A stretch of DNA of 64,000 nucleotides from Apophysomyces variabilis (Eukaryota > Mucoromycota > Mucoromycetes > Mucorales > Mucoraceae), in NCBI GenBank assembly GCA_002749535.1, contig MZZL01000391.1:505149-569148 (forward strand), given 5' to 3'. Positions 52,484 through 64,000 of the stretch are shown one piece after another. Every line of letters starts with the position of its first letter. Position 1 is the first letter of the stretch. Below the pieces are notes generated by a model. It searched no databases, had not been told where the DNA came from, and saw only the letters and a program-made list of their open reading frames with translations. A program made the translations under genes and the position numbers.

Positions 52484-53285
52484 AATGTTCATGGTTATTA
52501 AATGGAAAAATAGCTTGACATCTTTATTTTTTACTTTACCCCCGAAGGGTAATCCTACCCAAAGGTAGGGGCCGGCCCCGCACCTGTGTCGGTGGGGGCG
52601 GTGAGAGAGAGAGACACGGCTTCCATGAGCGGCCGGTAGAAGGTAACGCACTGCAGAGGACTTGAAGCGATGCAACACCTGGCGAGGACTTGGAATCAGA
52701 AAATAATGAATAATACTTTGCATAAACAGACAGCGTTTATTTTTCACTTACCTAGAGGAATGCAGAGAGCTTACTCACACAACCAAGGTGGTTCGGGCCA
52801 GAGGTCATGCAGGCTAAAGGACACAAAAAAGGGATATCAGTCATTCTGTACCTATAATCAATGCGAAGTACATACCGGGAATGTTTTTGGATAACAGAGC
52901 CAAGGAGCAGAAAAGGTGTTGTCCCTTCGCGTTTGTATTGCTCGGGTCACTGAAACCAAAAATCACAGTCATGGATAGAAATCGATGGATGTCTTATGGA
53001 TGACAACAATTCAGAGATAAGACAACAGTTCTCCCAAGAGTAAAAACGGAGTCAGAACATATGTAGAGGAAATATACCCTCTTCGTTTGTTTCTATACGT
53101 TATTGATGCTATCATATCCGTTTCTGTCAGTTATGGTATTAGAAACTGTCAGGGCAATGTACCCCAATTCCGGTTCTGCTCAATTGTATTGCCTTATATT
53201 CCACTTTTATTTTCCCTGAATGTAGCTATGTTCTTCTTTTCTTCTATTATATCTTAAACTTTGTCTATTAGGCAATCACAAAAGA

Positions 53286-53609
53286 TTGGATTGCCACGGA
53301 ATGAACGGTTATTATCCTGTCATAGATAATGTACCCATTCATACACCAGTCAAGGTTAAGCAGTTGGTCGAAAAAAGGGGATACAAATGTCTCTATCTTC
53401 CTCTCGAGTCTCCCTTTCTCAACGCAATAGAAGAGTTTCGGGCCAAAGTGAAGGCTAGGGTAAGAAAGGAGCCCTTACAAGTTGACGATAACCTTCAAGA
53501 GCGTATTGTTCAAGCAGCGCAAAAACTAAAGCGTCTAGACTGTCAAGGACGAATCAGACACTCTGAAAGCTTTTTTGTTATATGGAAAAGTAGAGATCCA
53601 CTTCTTTGA
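53286..53609 (+). pseudogene. C-terminal DDE transposase fragment, copy B
   Basis: Nearly identical to 18402-18689: VIDNVPIH (second Asp; Ala changed to Val relative to copy A), ESPFLNAIEEF and KVKARVRKE. The N-terminal two thirds of a transposase are absent. Confidence 0.8.
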
Positions 53610-54136
53610 ATAAGTTTGTCTTGCTATGGTTTGAAAATAAACTATCTCAGTAAATAGTGAACATGGACACGACTGTACGCAAAGAAGGGTAGGCTGACCG
53701 CAAATATTTTCATCCAATCATGCAAAAACATTTTTTGGATTCCGCAAAAACTTGAATCCTAGTACATAAATAAAAAATAGGAAAAACACGGTAAATACCA
53801 AACCAAGACCAGTCAATCACGTAGCGCGACTTCTTGCAACGTACGAATGCTCACTGCTGAAGATACTTTTTATTGTTTCCGTGATAAGCTAAACAAAACT
53901 GTTTATGAAACATAAAAAAGGATCATAGAGGATCTATGAAAATATGGTTACTGGAGTTTGGGTGGAAATGCTCCAAAATGATTATTGCCTAGGACTAAAT
54001 GTTTGCGTTCTTTTGGCTTTATATCCAGTTGGTGGCGACAAATAATCTTAGATAAAAGAAACAAAACCTGCCTCCTTTGAGGTGATGCACGACTATGCAA
54101 CAGCCATCAATCTCTCTATCTCTCTTCTCTCTATTA

Positions 54137-54419
54137 GTATACTGTATTTTCGAGTAATTTTTGCGCGCAAAACATTTTGCCGGTAGTACAACCAGTTTCT
54201 TGCAAGCTGGTTCGACCGTAGTACTCTTCAGTTGATATATATATAGAAGTCTTTATTAGGAGAAAAGAGTACGTCCAGCAATGAAGTAGAGGAATAGATT
54301 TGTTAGAGATATTGTCCGACGCTTCCCAACAAGGCCAAAGGGTCCTGTTGTTCTCAGTAGCAATTTGGTATGTGTATGCAATCTTGATGTGTGGGTCAAG
54401 AAAGTTGAGCTGCAATAAG
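54137..54419 (+). repeat. Dispersed repeat, copy 2
   Basis: Counterpart of 17241-17518 in the same orientation, with small indels (a TATATA expansion at about 54235-54244). The unassigned plus frame 54300-54710 begins inside it and runs towards the ribosomal gene. It has no recognised domain. Confidence 0.75.
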
Positions 54420-54761
54420 ATAGGCCAATATATGATGCCTCTTAAGCTGGCTTCGGTTTATGAAAGCATACCATTCCATAAGCCGGAAACATTGAAACTT
54501 GATTGTAGTTCGACTAAAATAGACCTGAGTCGAGAACTGTTCCTTTTGCTCAGTAGCCGGCTGCATGGGCTTCTGTCCAGCCTTCAGTTCGACAAGTGGC
54601 TTGCATCTTTCGCAAACGATATTTTCAAACTGCGAACTCACAATAATCAGCTTCCATGGGGGGCTGACGCAAAAAAAATTTCAAACAACGCAGTATTTGT
54701 GGTGGTGTGAGCCTTTATACACCACTGTTGTTCCTTTCGTTTGTTATACAGATCGACAGCC

Positions 54762-55223
54762 ATGCCACGCGTTCACGATCTTTGCGCACGCATCCAAAAC
54801 GGGTTCCGTGCACGTCTCCAGACCATCGCTATTCCAGAAACCAAAATGAACCTCGCCATTTCTCAGGTCTTGTACCGAGAAGGTTTCCTGTCTTCCGTCA
54901 GTCGCGGTAACCATGTCGGTCCGGATACGACCTATACCCCTACTACGCCCGACAATGTCGCCACACGTCGTCTCTGGCTCAACCTCAAATACAAGGAGAA
55001 TCAACCTGTCCTAAGCAAATTGTCGGTTGTCAGCAAGCCTTCGAAAAAGGTCACTTTCACTGTCAATGAGATGAAGAACATGGCAAACGGTCGACGAGCC
55101 AAATTTATCAAGCCTCTTCAACCGGGTGAAATCGCTATCATGAACACCAATTGTGGCGTGCTGGAATTGCAAGAGGCAATTCAGAAGAATGTCGGCGGTG
55201 AGATCCTTTGCCGCGCTTCATAA
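54762..55223 (+). CDS. MRPS8: Mitochondrial ribosomal protein uS8m
   Basis: Bacterial-type S8 protein of the small mitoribosomal subunit, binding the central domain of the rRNA. Single exon, 153 aa. Starts MPRVHDLCARIQNGFRAR, the classic S8 opening. It continues NLAISQVLYREGFLSSV and LWLNLKYKENQPVLSKL (family centre), and ends GVLELQEAIQKNVGGEILCR, where bacterial S8 has the same fold with GEVLC. There is no clear cleavable leader, as usual for this protein. An AG at 54747-54752 may end a 5' UTR intron. Confidence 0.92.
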   Translation: MPRVHDLCARIQNGFRARLQTIAIPETKMNLAISQVLYREGFLSSVSRGNHVGPDTTYTPTTPDNVATRRLWLNLKYKENQPVLSKLSVVSKPSKKVTFTVNEMKNMANGRRAKFIKPLQPGEIAIMNTNCGVLELQEAIQKNVGGEILCRAS

Positions 55224-55833
55224 ACCATTACGTTTTTCTGCTTTTAATATCATGTTTCTGTACCATAGCCCTCCTACTTCAATAAAAATAGACACTGTTT
55301 GCCACGGAAGCTGATATCGATGGCTAAGATAAAACAAACAAAAAACGAGCAAGGAAAGATATCAGAAAAGGAAAACAGCGATGGAAAACATTGAGTAGGA
55401 TGGCGTTATTCTAATCCATGAAGGATGGTAAGATGTAATGACGAAATATCGAGGTTCTGTTAGAGCTGGAAAGATTCAAACCGTGTTATGTACAAGGTGC
55501 AATGTCCTCCAAACGGGCTGGTAAATAAGGCTTGTTTGCATGGTAAGATAGCGATGTTTATCAGCTGTCTTTTCTACTTCGTCTTCTCCGTAATGAACAA
55601 TGCACAAGATACATCCATGGCGATTGGATTATCTATGACTGAACCTCCTAATGATATGGATTATTGAAAACTAAACGATCAAAAGATTCGTCGTATTGGT
55701 CCAAGGTGAAGAAATTGCTTTGATAGAGATTTAAGACTTGTCAGCTGTGCTTAAATCGTCGCCTTAAATCGTGGGAAAGTGCCTGGATCTCTCCAAGATA
55801 GATCTCTCTCTTCTTTCTTTCCCACCATTATTC
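55224..55833. other. Spacer, no gene seen
   Basis: 3' UTR of uS8m and upstream region of the acyl-CoA dehydrogenase gene; nothing else recognised. Confidence 0.4.
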
Positions 55834-57613
55834 ATGAATTTCCTCCGCTCAGCTGCCAGAGTAACCGCTGCTAGACTACCCACCATAAATCATGGTCTAA
55901 GGCGGTAATATCTGACTTGTTATAATGCATAGTTTTACAGTCATTGATTACCATTTGCTAACCTTAGTCACTACGTCCTGATGGCGCCTACAGCAACTCA
56001 AACACCCACATCACTCCAATCCTTCACTGAAGAAGAACTAATGCTTAAAGAAACGGGTAACTGCTTTTAAGTGATGAGATAAAAGGAATAGAAATCTCAT
56101 GGGTTTGATACAGTTGCAAAGTTTGCACGGGAAGTGGTAGCACCACGGGTGCAAGCCATGGATGAAAAAGCTGAAATGGATAGAGACATCATCAATGCCA
56201 TGTTTGAAACAGGGGTAACATCGTTTATGACTCTTGGCTGTCTTTCTATAACTGAATCTGGGTTTGTTAGCTTATGGGATTGGAAACGGAGAGCGATTTA
56301 GGAGGGGCCGAGTGTTCTTTCACATCGGCAATCCTTACAATTGAAGGTTGGTTAGAGCTGACAAACTGTACATACAAGTCGACTAATTTTTATTGCTGAT
56401 TTAATCTAGAATTGGCCAAAATTGACCCTTCTATCAGTGCGCTGTGCGATATCCATGTAAGATAATCGTATAAAGGTTTTATAGCAGATGAGATACTCAC
56501 TGATGGTCAGAACACCGTAACCAATACTGTTATTCGCAAATGGGGATCTAAGCAACTGAAAGAAAAGTATTTGACACGCCTCGCCACCGACACTGTGGGT
56601 AGTTTTTGTATTTCTGAAGCAGGTTCTGGAAGTGATGCTTTTGCATTGAAAACACGTGCAGAAGACAAGGGAGATCATTACTTGCTGAACGGAAGCAAAA
56701 TGTGGATCAGCAACTCAGCGGAAGCGGGAATTTTTGTCATCTTCGCCAATGTGTAAGTCATGGTTGGTAGATTTTTGGCATGGTATACATACTGAAGGTT
56801 ATGTCTTAGCGATCCTTCAAAGGGATATAAAGGGATCACTGCCTTTGTTGTCGAGAAAGAGTGGGGAGTCGAAATTGCTAAAAGAGAGAAAAAGGTGGGT
56901 CTAAGTGTGAACTGTTCAAATCGACTCATTTGATTACATTGTCTTTTCGGCCAGCTCGGTATCCGATCTTCTTCTACCTGTGTTTTAAATCTGGACAATG
57001 TCAAAGTACCAAAAGAAAACGTGCTTGGTGAAGTTGGCCAAGGATATAAGTATGCTATTGATTCATTGAACGAGGGCCGCATTGGTATTGCTGCTCAAAT
57101 GGTTGGATGTGCTCAAGGTGCTTATGACATTGCGTTGCCTTATATGATGGAACGCAAACAATTTGGATCCCCTATTGGCGAGTTCCAGGCTATGCAACAT
57201 CAATTCGCCCAAGGTAACGAAATTCGGTTTGTAACAGGTTATCGTGATACAGTTTCTGCTATCCTATAGTTGCTGTGGAAATTGAAGCTGCGAGACTGTT
57301 GACATATAATGCTGCTCGGTTAAAGGAAGAAGGAAGGCCATTCATAGGCCAGGCAGCTATGGCCAAATTCTACGCAGCCAAAGTTGCAGAAAATGCTGCT
57401 AGTTATGCAGTCGAATGGATGGGAGGCAATGGATTCGTTCGCGAAACAGGTGTTGAAAAATTCTATCGTGATAGTAAGATAGGCGCAATCTATGAAGGTG
57501 GGTTGATTATGATAACAATAAGCTTGCGGATTCCTTACCTTCTTGATAATTCAGGCACCAACAATATACAACTACAGACAATTGCCAAGTTGATCAGTCA
57601 AAAATATAAATAA
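55834..57613 (+). CDS. ACADSB: Short/branched-chain acyl-CoA dehydrogenase, mitochondrial
   Basis: FAD-dependent dehydrogenase of the ACADSB type (2-methylbutanoyl-CoA; isoleucine breakdown and beta-oxidation). Ten short-intron exons. The N-terminus [17 protein letters not shown] is a mitochondrial leader. Then [60 protein letters not shown] (FAD and substrate binding), [88 protein letters not shown] (about where ACADs carry helix K) and [19 protein letters not shown]. The YEG near the C-terminus carries the catalytic Glu typical of most ACADs. The sequence order matches the ACADSB subtype best. Confidence 0.93.
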
Positions 57614-60015
57614 AAAAGAAATAACAGACTCTATCCTCACCGCATCGTACGATTATGACTATACACATACATGCTGCAAACAATAAAAGACGAACCGTTT
57701 AAAGGATAGCTTCCATCTGCTAACCATCTACTGCCGCTACAATTAAGGAATCCCTTTTATTCTGCGCCCCAATTTTGGGTTTCTCGAAATCTCTTGGGAA
57801 GCTATTTCATTTTCCTAGCTTCTTACGGTGACCTTGCTATATCTACTTCCTCTTCATGCACAAAGCTTATAGGGAATGCAACATGATTCTTGTGGGTATA
57901 TATACAAAGGATAAACTCACTCAGTTGAGAGACATTAAGAAAGGCGGATGCAAAAGGAGAACTGCAAGACTGATTTGGCTGCTGACAGAAAACAATCGGG
58001 TTCCTTGGGTCTGGAAATGGCGGATAATCAACTTTTGTTTTCCTGAGCCGTTCAGTTATCTTTGCATAACGACATTTCGGGTTTCTGCTTTATCTGATCC
58101 AACCTGTCTTCATTTTTACTCTTGTGGGAAACTCAGCCGTATGTGAAATGCAACAAAACAAGAATCAAGCACGTTATTAACATGCGGCTCTGAAATTTGT
58201 CTCGACTCAGAGACGCGGGAATTCTTTAGTTCGTCATGCTAACAACAGCAGCTAGTAGTTATTTTTTCAGCAAAGGTGTTTAAAACAAACGAGTAAACAA
58301 TAACTTTGCGATCTTGTGGAAGAAAAACTGTATAAATAAGGTCAATCAATTAGCGATGGATGGATTCATCTGTAAAAAATATAGGGTAACATTATTTTTT
58401 GACAATAATGTAATATGTATTCCCTATCTATGGAAAATCCAAAGCTCATTGATCTTTGTGTAGCTGCAAGGATATAAAATATACGTATGTCTTAATCCAG
58501 TGGGAGAAAAGTAATGGATGTGCAGAAATCGCTCTGGATATTTTAGATGTCTGTCCTCGCTTTGAATTTCTTGCAGCTTACCTAAATAGGTCTTCAAGGT
58601 AACCCTAGAGCTCCGCATGGTAGCACGAGATCAAGCGGACATTTAAAACCATGTGGTCTGTCACCGCCATCAACGCCCGAAGTAAAAAAAAAAAAGGTGC
58701 TTTTCTTTCACTGGGCCAAACGGATAAAGTGATACTCTGGATTATTGGCCCATTGAAGATTTACATGGACGTCATCACCCACATCTAGACTGATTTGGTT
58801 ATACAGTAAATGTTTCAATTTTTTTATATAGATAATTCGACGCGATGTCAATGACGTAATTTGGAAAAAATGGACCGGGCTGGAACTTTGTGGCGCGTCA
58901 TAGGCCTATTCATTACGTTACACGGGACAGCACTGAGGTAAAAAAAGAAAAAAAATGGCCTCCTCTTTGCACGGATCGTAAGACAAAAAGGCAAGTGCAA
59001 TATGAGAAGAAAGTTAAAATGATCATTGCCACGAGCGATGGAAGCAAAGCCATGGTGATGAAATGGAAAAATGAACTATTAGAATACCATGACATATTGC
59101 ATACAGAGAGAATGACTGATAGCGCAATTCCTTTTTCTTTGTATGTAGACATCCGGATAGGATGTTGTTGACAAAAAAAAAGGGAAATAAGGTTAGACAT
59201 TAAGCATGCCGGAGTCTAAGCAAGTTGTTATGGAGAATAGGAGATGAATGCTGATATTTTTATGCAAGATTAAAAAAGGATGATATAACAGGGTCAATCC
59301 ATTTCTATGCTTGTCTATCTATGACTTCTCTGAGTGTACCTTGTCAATCGTTTAATGCAAGAAATATAGAGGCAGGATACCCACACTGTTTCTCCAATCT
59401 TCCCTTTCTTCCTTCTTCCCCCCACCCCGGTTCTCCTAGCTGTTTCCTCTTTGCCCCCTTTATTTTCATCCATGATAGACTATAGTCGAGATAGTTGTTT
59501 TCAGGATCAAATGATCGCGTGAATCTTACTTGCATTTTATTTTCTTCGGATCAACAACAAAGCTCTTGGCTTTTTAGAGGACATAATATCACGTCATTAC
59601 TTCTTTTTAGTTCTCCTGCAACAGAGTGAGGAGTATAGATTATAACGCGATGTGGTTCATTCAAACAAGATAATAAGAGAATTAGACAAAAGTGGTTTCA
59701 ATTGTTGGTTTGTAACATAGTTGAATCAAAATCAGGCTCGATTGAGATATTACAATGAAACGGCTGTTGAATAGTTAGTATAAAAAGATACTATATAGAA
59801 ATGAGATCTTCCATATCCAATGGAAGGTCACGAAATCGGTCGTTTGGGAAAAATCCAGACCTTTTTTTTTTTTTCCTTGTACGGTCACAGTTCAACTGCA
59901 GCGCACAACACTTCACTCCTTTCCCTTTTCTTTTCTTTGCTTCTTCTTTTTTTTTCCTCTATTCCTCTCCCTTTTCTGTTTTTCTACTTTTTATATACTC
60001 TTATTTTTCTATATA
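57614..60015. other. Long spacer between ACADSB and PTP genes
   Basis: About 2.4 kb. Frames at 57856-58146 and 58890-59171 are unassigned; the second (93 aa, Lys-rich) has no known domain. A TATAAAA-like box at 59779-59785 and strong T/C-rich tracts (59860-60010) precede the PTP start codon. No repeat or RNA gene seen. Confidence 0.4.
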
Positions 60016-62376
60016 ATGAGTATAGCTTTCGAGTCACCTACACATCGGACACAACCCAGTGAAGCTTATTTTACGCCACTGAACCTACCTTCTATGCTAT
60101 CCCCCGAGGAAAGCTCGTCGGCGGTCAGCACTCCTTACTTTACAGCACCCATTAACACTGCTCTCCATCAAGACTTCTTGAATGCCATTCATGCTCGTCA
60201 AGCAAGTCAACCTACCGTCCTTGTCACTCCGCCCGAACTGAGACAACCCCTAACCATGGTTGCCAACTCAACTGTCATTGCTATGGAAAGTCAACAACTT
60301 TATGAATTAATGACAACACAACGTGATCGTATCATGATACTCGATGTCCGATCCTTCGTACAGTACTCTCATGCACGGCTACGCACGGCTATCAATGTGT
60401 CGATCCCTAACACCATCCTGAAACGCATGACTTTTACGATGGATAAAGTCTACGAAGCGATTGTGCGAGAATCAGACAGAGAACGCTTAAAACAATGGCA
60501 AAATGTGGAATGGATTGTTTTCTATGATCAATCTTGTCAGTCCCTTCCGGAAAACTGTGCCGCCTCTTACTTGGGAACCAAATTACGGCGAGCGGGCTTT
60601 AGAGGTCATCTTCATTATTTAAAAGGTAAACAAAAAAATTAGATGGCCCAAAACCCGAACCTTATGTGTTCATCGTCCATAGGCGGTTTTGAGGGATTTA
60701 TTTCCAGGCATGCAGATCAATGTGAATCATCGCCTCTACCTAGAGGTGGACGAACGGGAGGCTCCTTACCTTTTCCCATGCCAATGCCAACCCAGCAACC
60801 AGCGGAACAAACCCGTCGACGTCCTCCTTTGAATCTTGGCTCTTTACCAGCCGCTGGTCCCTTTACCGCTCCCATGCCGCAATTTGAGAACCAGGAATTC
60901 AACCCGTTTTTCTCTAATATACGTCAAAACATGGAACTTTCGCACGATCCCATTCGCGAACGCTTTGCAATACGTTTACCCTCCGAATGCACTGTCCAAG
61001 CTAACCGCATTAAATTGACCCGACAACCACGACTGGTTGCAGGATGCTGCATCCAGGATGGTGAGTTATCAGTTCCGTCCTGGCTTCAGAACACGGTGGT
61101 GGAGAGTGGCGCGCAGCTGTTGGCGGAGATGTATGAGGCAAGTGGCACCATAGTAGTAAGGTTCCTATTGGTCTTAACCTTGAATGAACCGAATAGAAAA
61201 TCGAACGCATTGAACAACGCCGATTGCAAAACGTGATGTTATTTCATTCCAAACACACCAATAATCCGGAAGAATTCCCCCTGAGTATCGTTGCGGGCAT
61301 CGAAATGGGATCGTTGAACCGGTACACAAATATCTGGCCATACGGTAAATTTGCCGAACCCTTTTTTCCCCTTTCCCTCGTCTATCTTGGCTCATGATGT
61401 CATATAGAATATACACGTGTAAAGGTTGCCCAGCCTCAAACAGGCACGGGATATATCAATGCAAGTTATATTCAATACGCAGATACTATCGCTGCACGCA
61501 GCAGCATCACCATTCCCTCCTCCTCCTCCGCCACCACTAACAACATCTCCACCGATCATGTCAGCTACACATCTCTGCAGACAATGAAACTCCAAGGCCC
61601 ACAACCCTATCGAAGATACATCTCTACACAAGGCCCTATGCCCGATACCTTTGCCGATTTTTGGCAAGTGGTCTGGGAGCAAAATTCACGCGTATTGGTA
61701 ATGCTTACCAAAGAGGAAGAAATGAATAAGGCAAGTTAGAAAACTGCTTTCCTTTTAGCGCAGGAAATAATCGTATCGCTTATTCCATTCCTCTTTTGTT
61801 TAGATTAAATGCCATCGGTATTGGCCCTCCGTGGTCGGTCAACCTGTATATTATGGCACCTTAACGGTGACGTTATTATCGGAAACAGTAAGACCGGTCG
61901 GCGAAGCCGACGATGATTGCATCATTATCAGACAACTGGTCTTGTCACGAGCTGGCGAGATTGTCCGGCGGCCTTTGACCCATTTGCAGTATACCGGATG
62001 GATGGACTTTGGTGTCCCAGATACCCCCATCGGTACTCTCCAGATCGTCTATGCAGCAGATGAAGCCCAGACGTTACACGAGCAACAACAAGCCGAGGAG
62101 ACGAATCCTATCCCTGTGGGACCTATGATCGTACACTGCTCAGCGGGTTGTGGACGATCAGGGGCCTTCTGTACGATTGACACTGTCTTGAGAAAACTAT
62201 GCCGCGAACAGATCAGTAGCAACCAAGATATGTTGCTGGACACTATCTCGCGGTTTAGAGAACAAAGACTTAGTATGGTACAAACCTTACGCCAATTCGT
62301 CTTTTGCTATGAAGCGATATGGTGGTGGATCCTTGGCTATGGACACGTACCCGTTAGTGCAGAACGCTCCACATAG
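60016..62376 (+). CDS. Tyrosine phosphatase with rhodanese-like domain
   Basis: Protein tyrosine phosphatase resembling the fungal MAP-kinase phosphatases Ptp2/Ptp3 and Pyp1/Pyp2, which pair an N-terminal rhodanese/Cdc25-like domain with a C-terminal PTP domain. Five exons: 60016-60625, 60683-61155, 61197-61344, 61408-61730, 61804-62376; sum 2127 nt, 708 aa. Rhodanese-like part: [20 protein letters not shown] and [12 protein letters not shown], then a [10 protein letters not shown] strand that lacks an obvious active CxxxxR loop. PTP part: [39 protein letters not shown], the WPD-like loop WMDFGVPD and the signature [10 protein letters not shown], with catalytic Cys at 62137-62139. The intron at 61731-61803 starts with GC. 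Confidence 0.93.
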
Positions 62377-62500
62377 AAAAGCTTTGAAAAAGTTCCTCGT
62401 TTTGTTTGTGCATTTTTCTGTTTCTTTTTGGATTTCCATCGTTTTAAAGGTCTTTTTTTTCTTCGTTCTTTTGTACAGTGTACTGTTTTATTGAAAGGAA

Positions 62501-62537
62501 ATTTTTACGCTACTATAAATAAAAATTTTGCGTCCAT
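62501..62537 (+). repeat. Partial MITE-like end
   Basis: Sequence ATTTTTACGCTACTATAAAT and TTTTGCGTCCAT closely follows one end of the 165 bp MITE-like blocks. Its partner end was not found. It lies 125 bp after the PTP stop. Confidence 0.5.
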
Positions 62538-63163
62538 CATGAACAAAAGAAAAAAGATAAATACAGTCCGTTCGAACGATCTGGAAACGTACAAGAATCA
62601 ATCTATTAGAAAGAGAAAAAGGGAACGAATGGGATAAAGAAAGATAAGGCATTGATAAACCATTGATCAAATGCAGATCCATCATCTACACGTCAACGCT
62701 AGGACGTAATAGGACGATTGGGATTTATCAAGCAAGTCCTTCCTTTGCTCCTACATACCTTCTACCCGCTTCTTCGCTATACATGATGTGATATGCCGTA
62801 CATAAAAGCCAAAAGCTCAATAAGGGGCGATCTGGAAGTTGACTTGATTATTAGGGTTAACGTAATAGAGAACAACAACCACGTCCTAGCAGACTTTTCT
62901 TCCACATGTGGCCATGCATGGGATATGCGTTCCCTTAACGTGCGCAACGTGTTTTACTCAAAGGCGACAAGCCATCAACAGCCTAGATGAGATATCTGAC
63001 AGTCCAATGTGAGAGTAGTAAATTGTTTTTCTTTTTCTCGTCGTTTTTGGTACCAGAAAAAAAGGGAAAACTATCATAAAAACTAAAGCAATGCAGAAAC
63101 AAAAAAAAAGATGCTGTACAGAAGGTGATATAATAGACATAGGAAAGGGATGAGAGAGGGAAG
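62538..63163. other. Spacer, no gene seen
   Basis: Convergent 3' region between PTP and the partial minus-strand gene. Small frames only. Confidence 0.4.
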
Positions 63164-64000
63164 TCATGAAGATAAAGAACTCTGGGTGTTGAGCCTAATG
63201 ATACGTCGTTTGGGTATCTTCTTATGTTTCGGCTTAGAATCCACTTTCTTGACGGTGTGTGGTAGGCTGCGGTAAGTGAAATGGTCTATGGTGTAGGCGA
63301 ACGGAGAGATAGTGTGGTTTATGCAGGTCAGCTGAGCTAGTTTGTGTGCAATGACATTCTCGCTCGGATTAACCACGATTTCTTGATCCAACGGAAGGGT
63401 AAACGGTTGCTCTATGTTGTTGGACGATGGCAATTCAGGACCCTCAGTGACATACCATGGAGCATCCACGTCATCCACATAGATATCATGGGCCGCTAAA
63501 GACTGAACCGAAGAAGGCGAGTCATTGATGCATGAAGAATCCACTTCCGATTGGGTATCCTCGTAATTTTGTTGTTGCTGGTCTGCATAGAACGGAACTT
63601 GACCATTCATCATTGCAAATCGGTAATTGTAAAGCCGGTTCAACGTAGAGAGATTGGCGGCTGTGACTGGTGCACCTGCGGGAAAAGATGAGCGATACAT
63701 CTGCTGCTGTTGACTTGCTGTTCGACCACTATCTATAGACGATGCATTGTGCACAGAGCCGATACCATCGAAGTAGCCATCAACTGTACTTCGCAGAGAC
63801 CCCTTTCGCAACTCATGTTCGCTGTTGTACAGATCGCTAAACGTTCCAGGTGGTACTGACGAGCGAAAGGAGCCTGTTGGTATACAGTCCAAGAAGGCAT
63901 CATCCAAATATGGGTAATCTGAAGGTGAAGATAGTCGGGCACTAATCGAAGGAGTGACCACTTGTGATTGTCCAGAGGTAGGTAAGTTTGGTGATAGGTC
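63164..64000 (-). CDS. Unknown protein, 5'-partial
   Basis: The open frame runs from the window edge to a stop at 63164-63166, at least 278 codons; its start lies beyond 64000. Ser/Gln/Asn-rich and mostly disordered, with a poly-Gln run and acidic patches. The C-terminus is basic (VKKVDSKPKHKKIPKRRIIR), which could be a nuclear signal. No domain recognised. The composition is like fungal regulatory proteins, but function cannot be named. Confidence 0.7.
   Translation of the reverse strand, partial: DLSPNLPTSGQSQVVTPSISARLSSPSDYPYLDDAFLDCIPTGSFRSSVPPGTFSDLYNSEHELRKGSLRSTVDGYFDGIGSVHNASSIDSGRTASQQQQMYRSSFPAGAPVTAANLSTLNRLYNYRFAMMNGQVPFYADQQQQNYEDTQSEVDSSCINDSPSSVQSLAAHDIYVDDVDAPWYVTEGPELPSSNNIEQPFTLPLDQEIVVNPSENVIAHKLAQLTCINHTISPFAYTIDHFTYRSLPHTVKKVDSKPKHKKIPKRRIIRLNTQSSLSS

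Larger units (their letters stand above)
52306..53798 (+). mobile_element. Truncated DDE element, copy B
   Basis: Inverted counterpart of 18198-19728. Shared in the same order: MITE-like block (52319-52483), GC-rich palindrome region (about 52540-52600), an open segment around 52670-52894 with a TYNQCEVHTGNVFG-type sequence also present in copy A, and the C-terminal transposase piece. The copies differ by scattered substitutions and small indels, so they are old enough to have diverged. Confidence 0.75.

Noticed and set aside
54134..54710. Overlapping 93- and 136-codon frames on opposite strands as genes
   Set aside because: Both begin or lie within a dispersed repeat, show no known domain and overlap each other; they are better explained as repeat sequence.

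Overview
The window is nuclear DNA from a filamentous fungus, most likely an early-diverging Mucoromycota (Mucorales-like) species. The evidence is AT-rich spacers, genes cut by many 45-80 bp introns, fungal-type housekeeping proteins and a heavy load of DNA transposons. The organism is inferred from gene style and protein resemblance, not from a marker gene.

Layout. 1-1541 glycerol kinase (5' end outside the window); 4769-7714 SEC18/NSF (minus). 9382-16552 is a broken Fanzor (eukaryotic TnpB-like RNA-guided nuclease) gene, split by a complete 4467 bp CACTA transposon at 10225-14691 that encodes a tnp2-type transposase and a second, divergent protein. 17240-21412 is repeat-rich: a dispersed repeat, a truncated DDE transposase element with a MITE-like end, and a 944 bp exact duplication around one N (probably an assembly artefact). 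20753-24880 meiotic MutS homologue MSH5 (minus); 25687-27347 UDP-glucose 4-epimerase; 28180-29787 casein kinase I; 30185-32560 DUF726/TMCO4-like hydrolase (minus). 33264-38066 is a Tc1/mariner-class element with about 130 bp terminal inverted repeats and a second, older mariner relic inside. 38981-40166 PP2C phosphatase; 40554-41459 unknown probable mitochondrial membrane protein (minus); 42037-42802 HIT protein (minus); 43073-44192 LEA2-type membrane protein (minus); 45821-50331 Raptor/KOG1 of TORC1; 50926-51940 SmB (minus). 52306-53798 is the second, inverted copy of the DDE element; then mitochondrial uS8 (54762-55223), short/branched-chain acyl-CoA dehydrogenase (55834-57613), a tyrosine phosphatase with a rhodanese-like domain (60016-62376) and an unknown partial gene (63164 to the end, minus).

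The host genes are ordinary and unlinked in function: signalling (KOG1, PP2C, CK1, PTP), vesicle fusion, splicing, mitochondrial translation and beta-oxidation, glycerol and galactose metabolism. The most interesting part is 9.4-16.7 kb. A Fanzor gene keeps its RuvC-I Asp, zinc ribbon and RuvC-III Asp and is followed directly by a GC-rich hairpin region that could be its guide-RNA scaffold. It was later split by a CACTA element with an exact TTA target duplication; removing the element with one TTA keeps the local frame. Other noteworthy points are three GC-AG introns in two genes, composite transposon structures, and the duplicated end of MSH5 across the N.

Exon boundaries were read by eye from splice consensus and protein continuity. 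For SEC18, GALE, CK1, PP2C, KOG1, PTP, LEA2 and the CACTA second ORF the exon lengths sum to whole codons.
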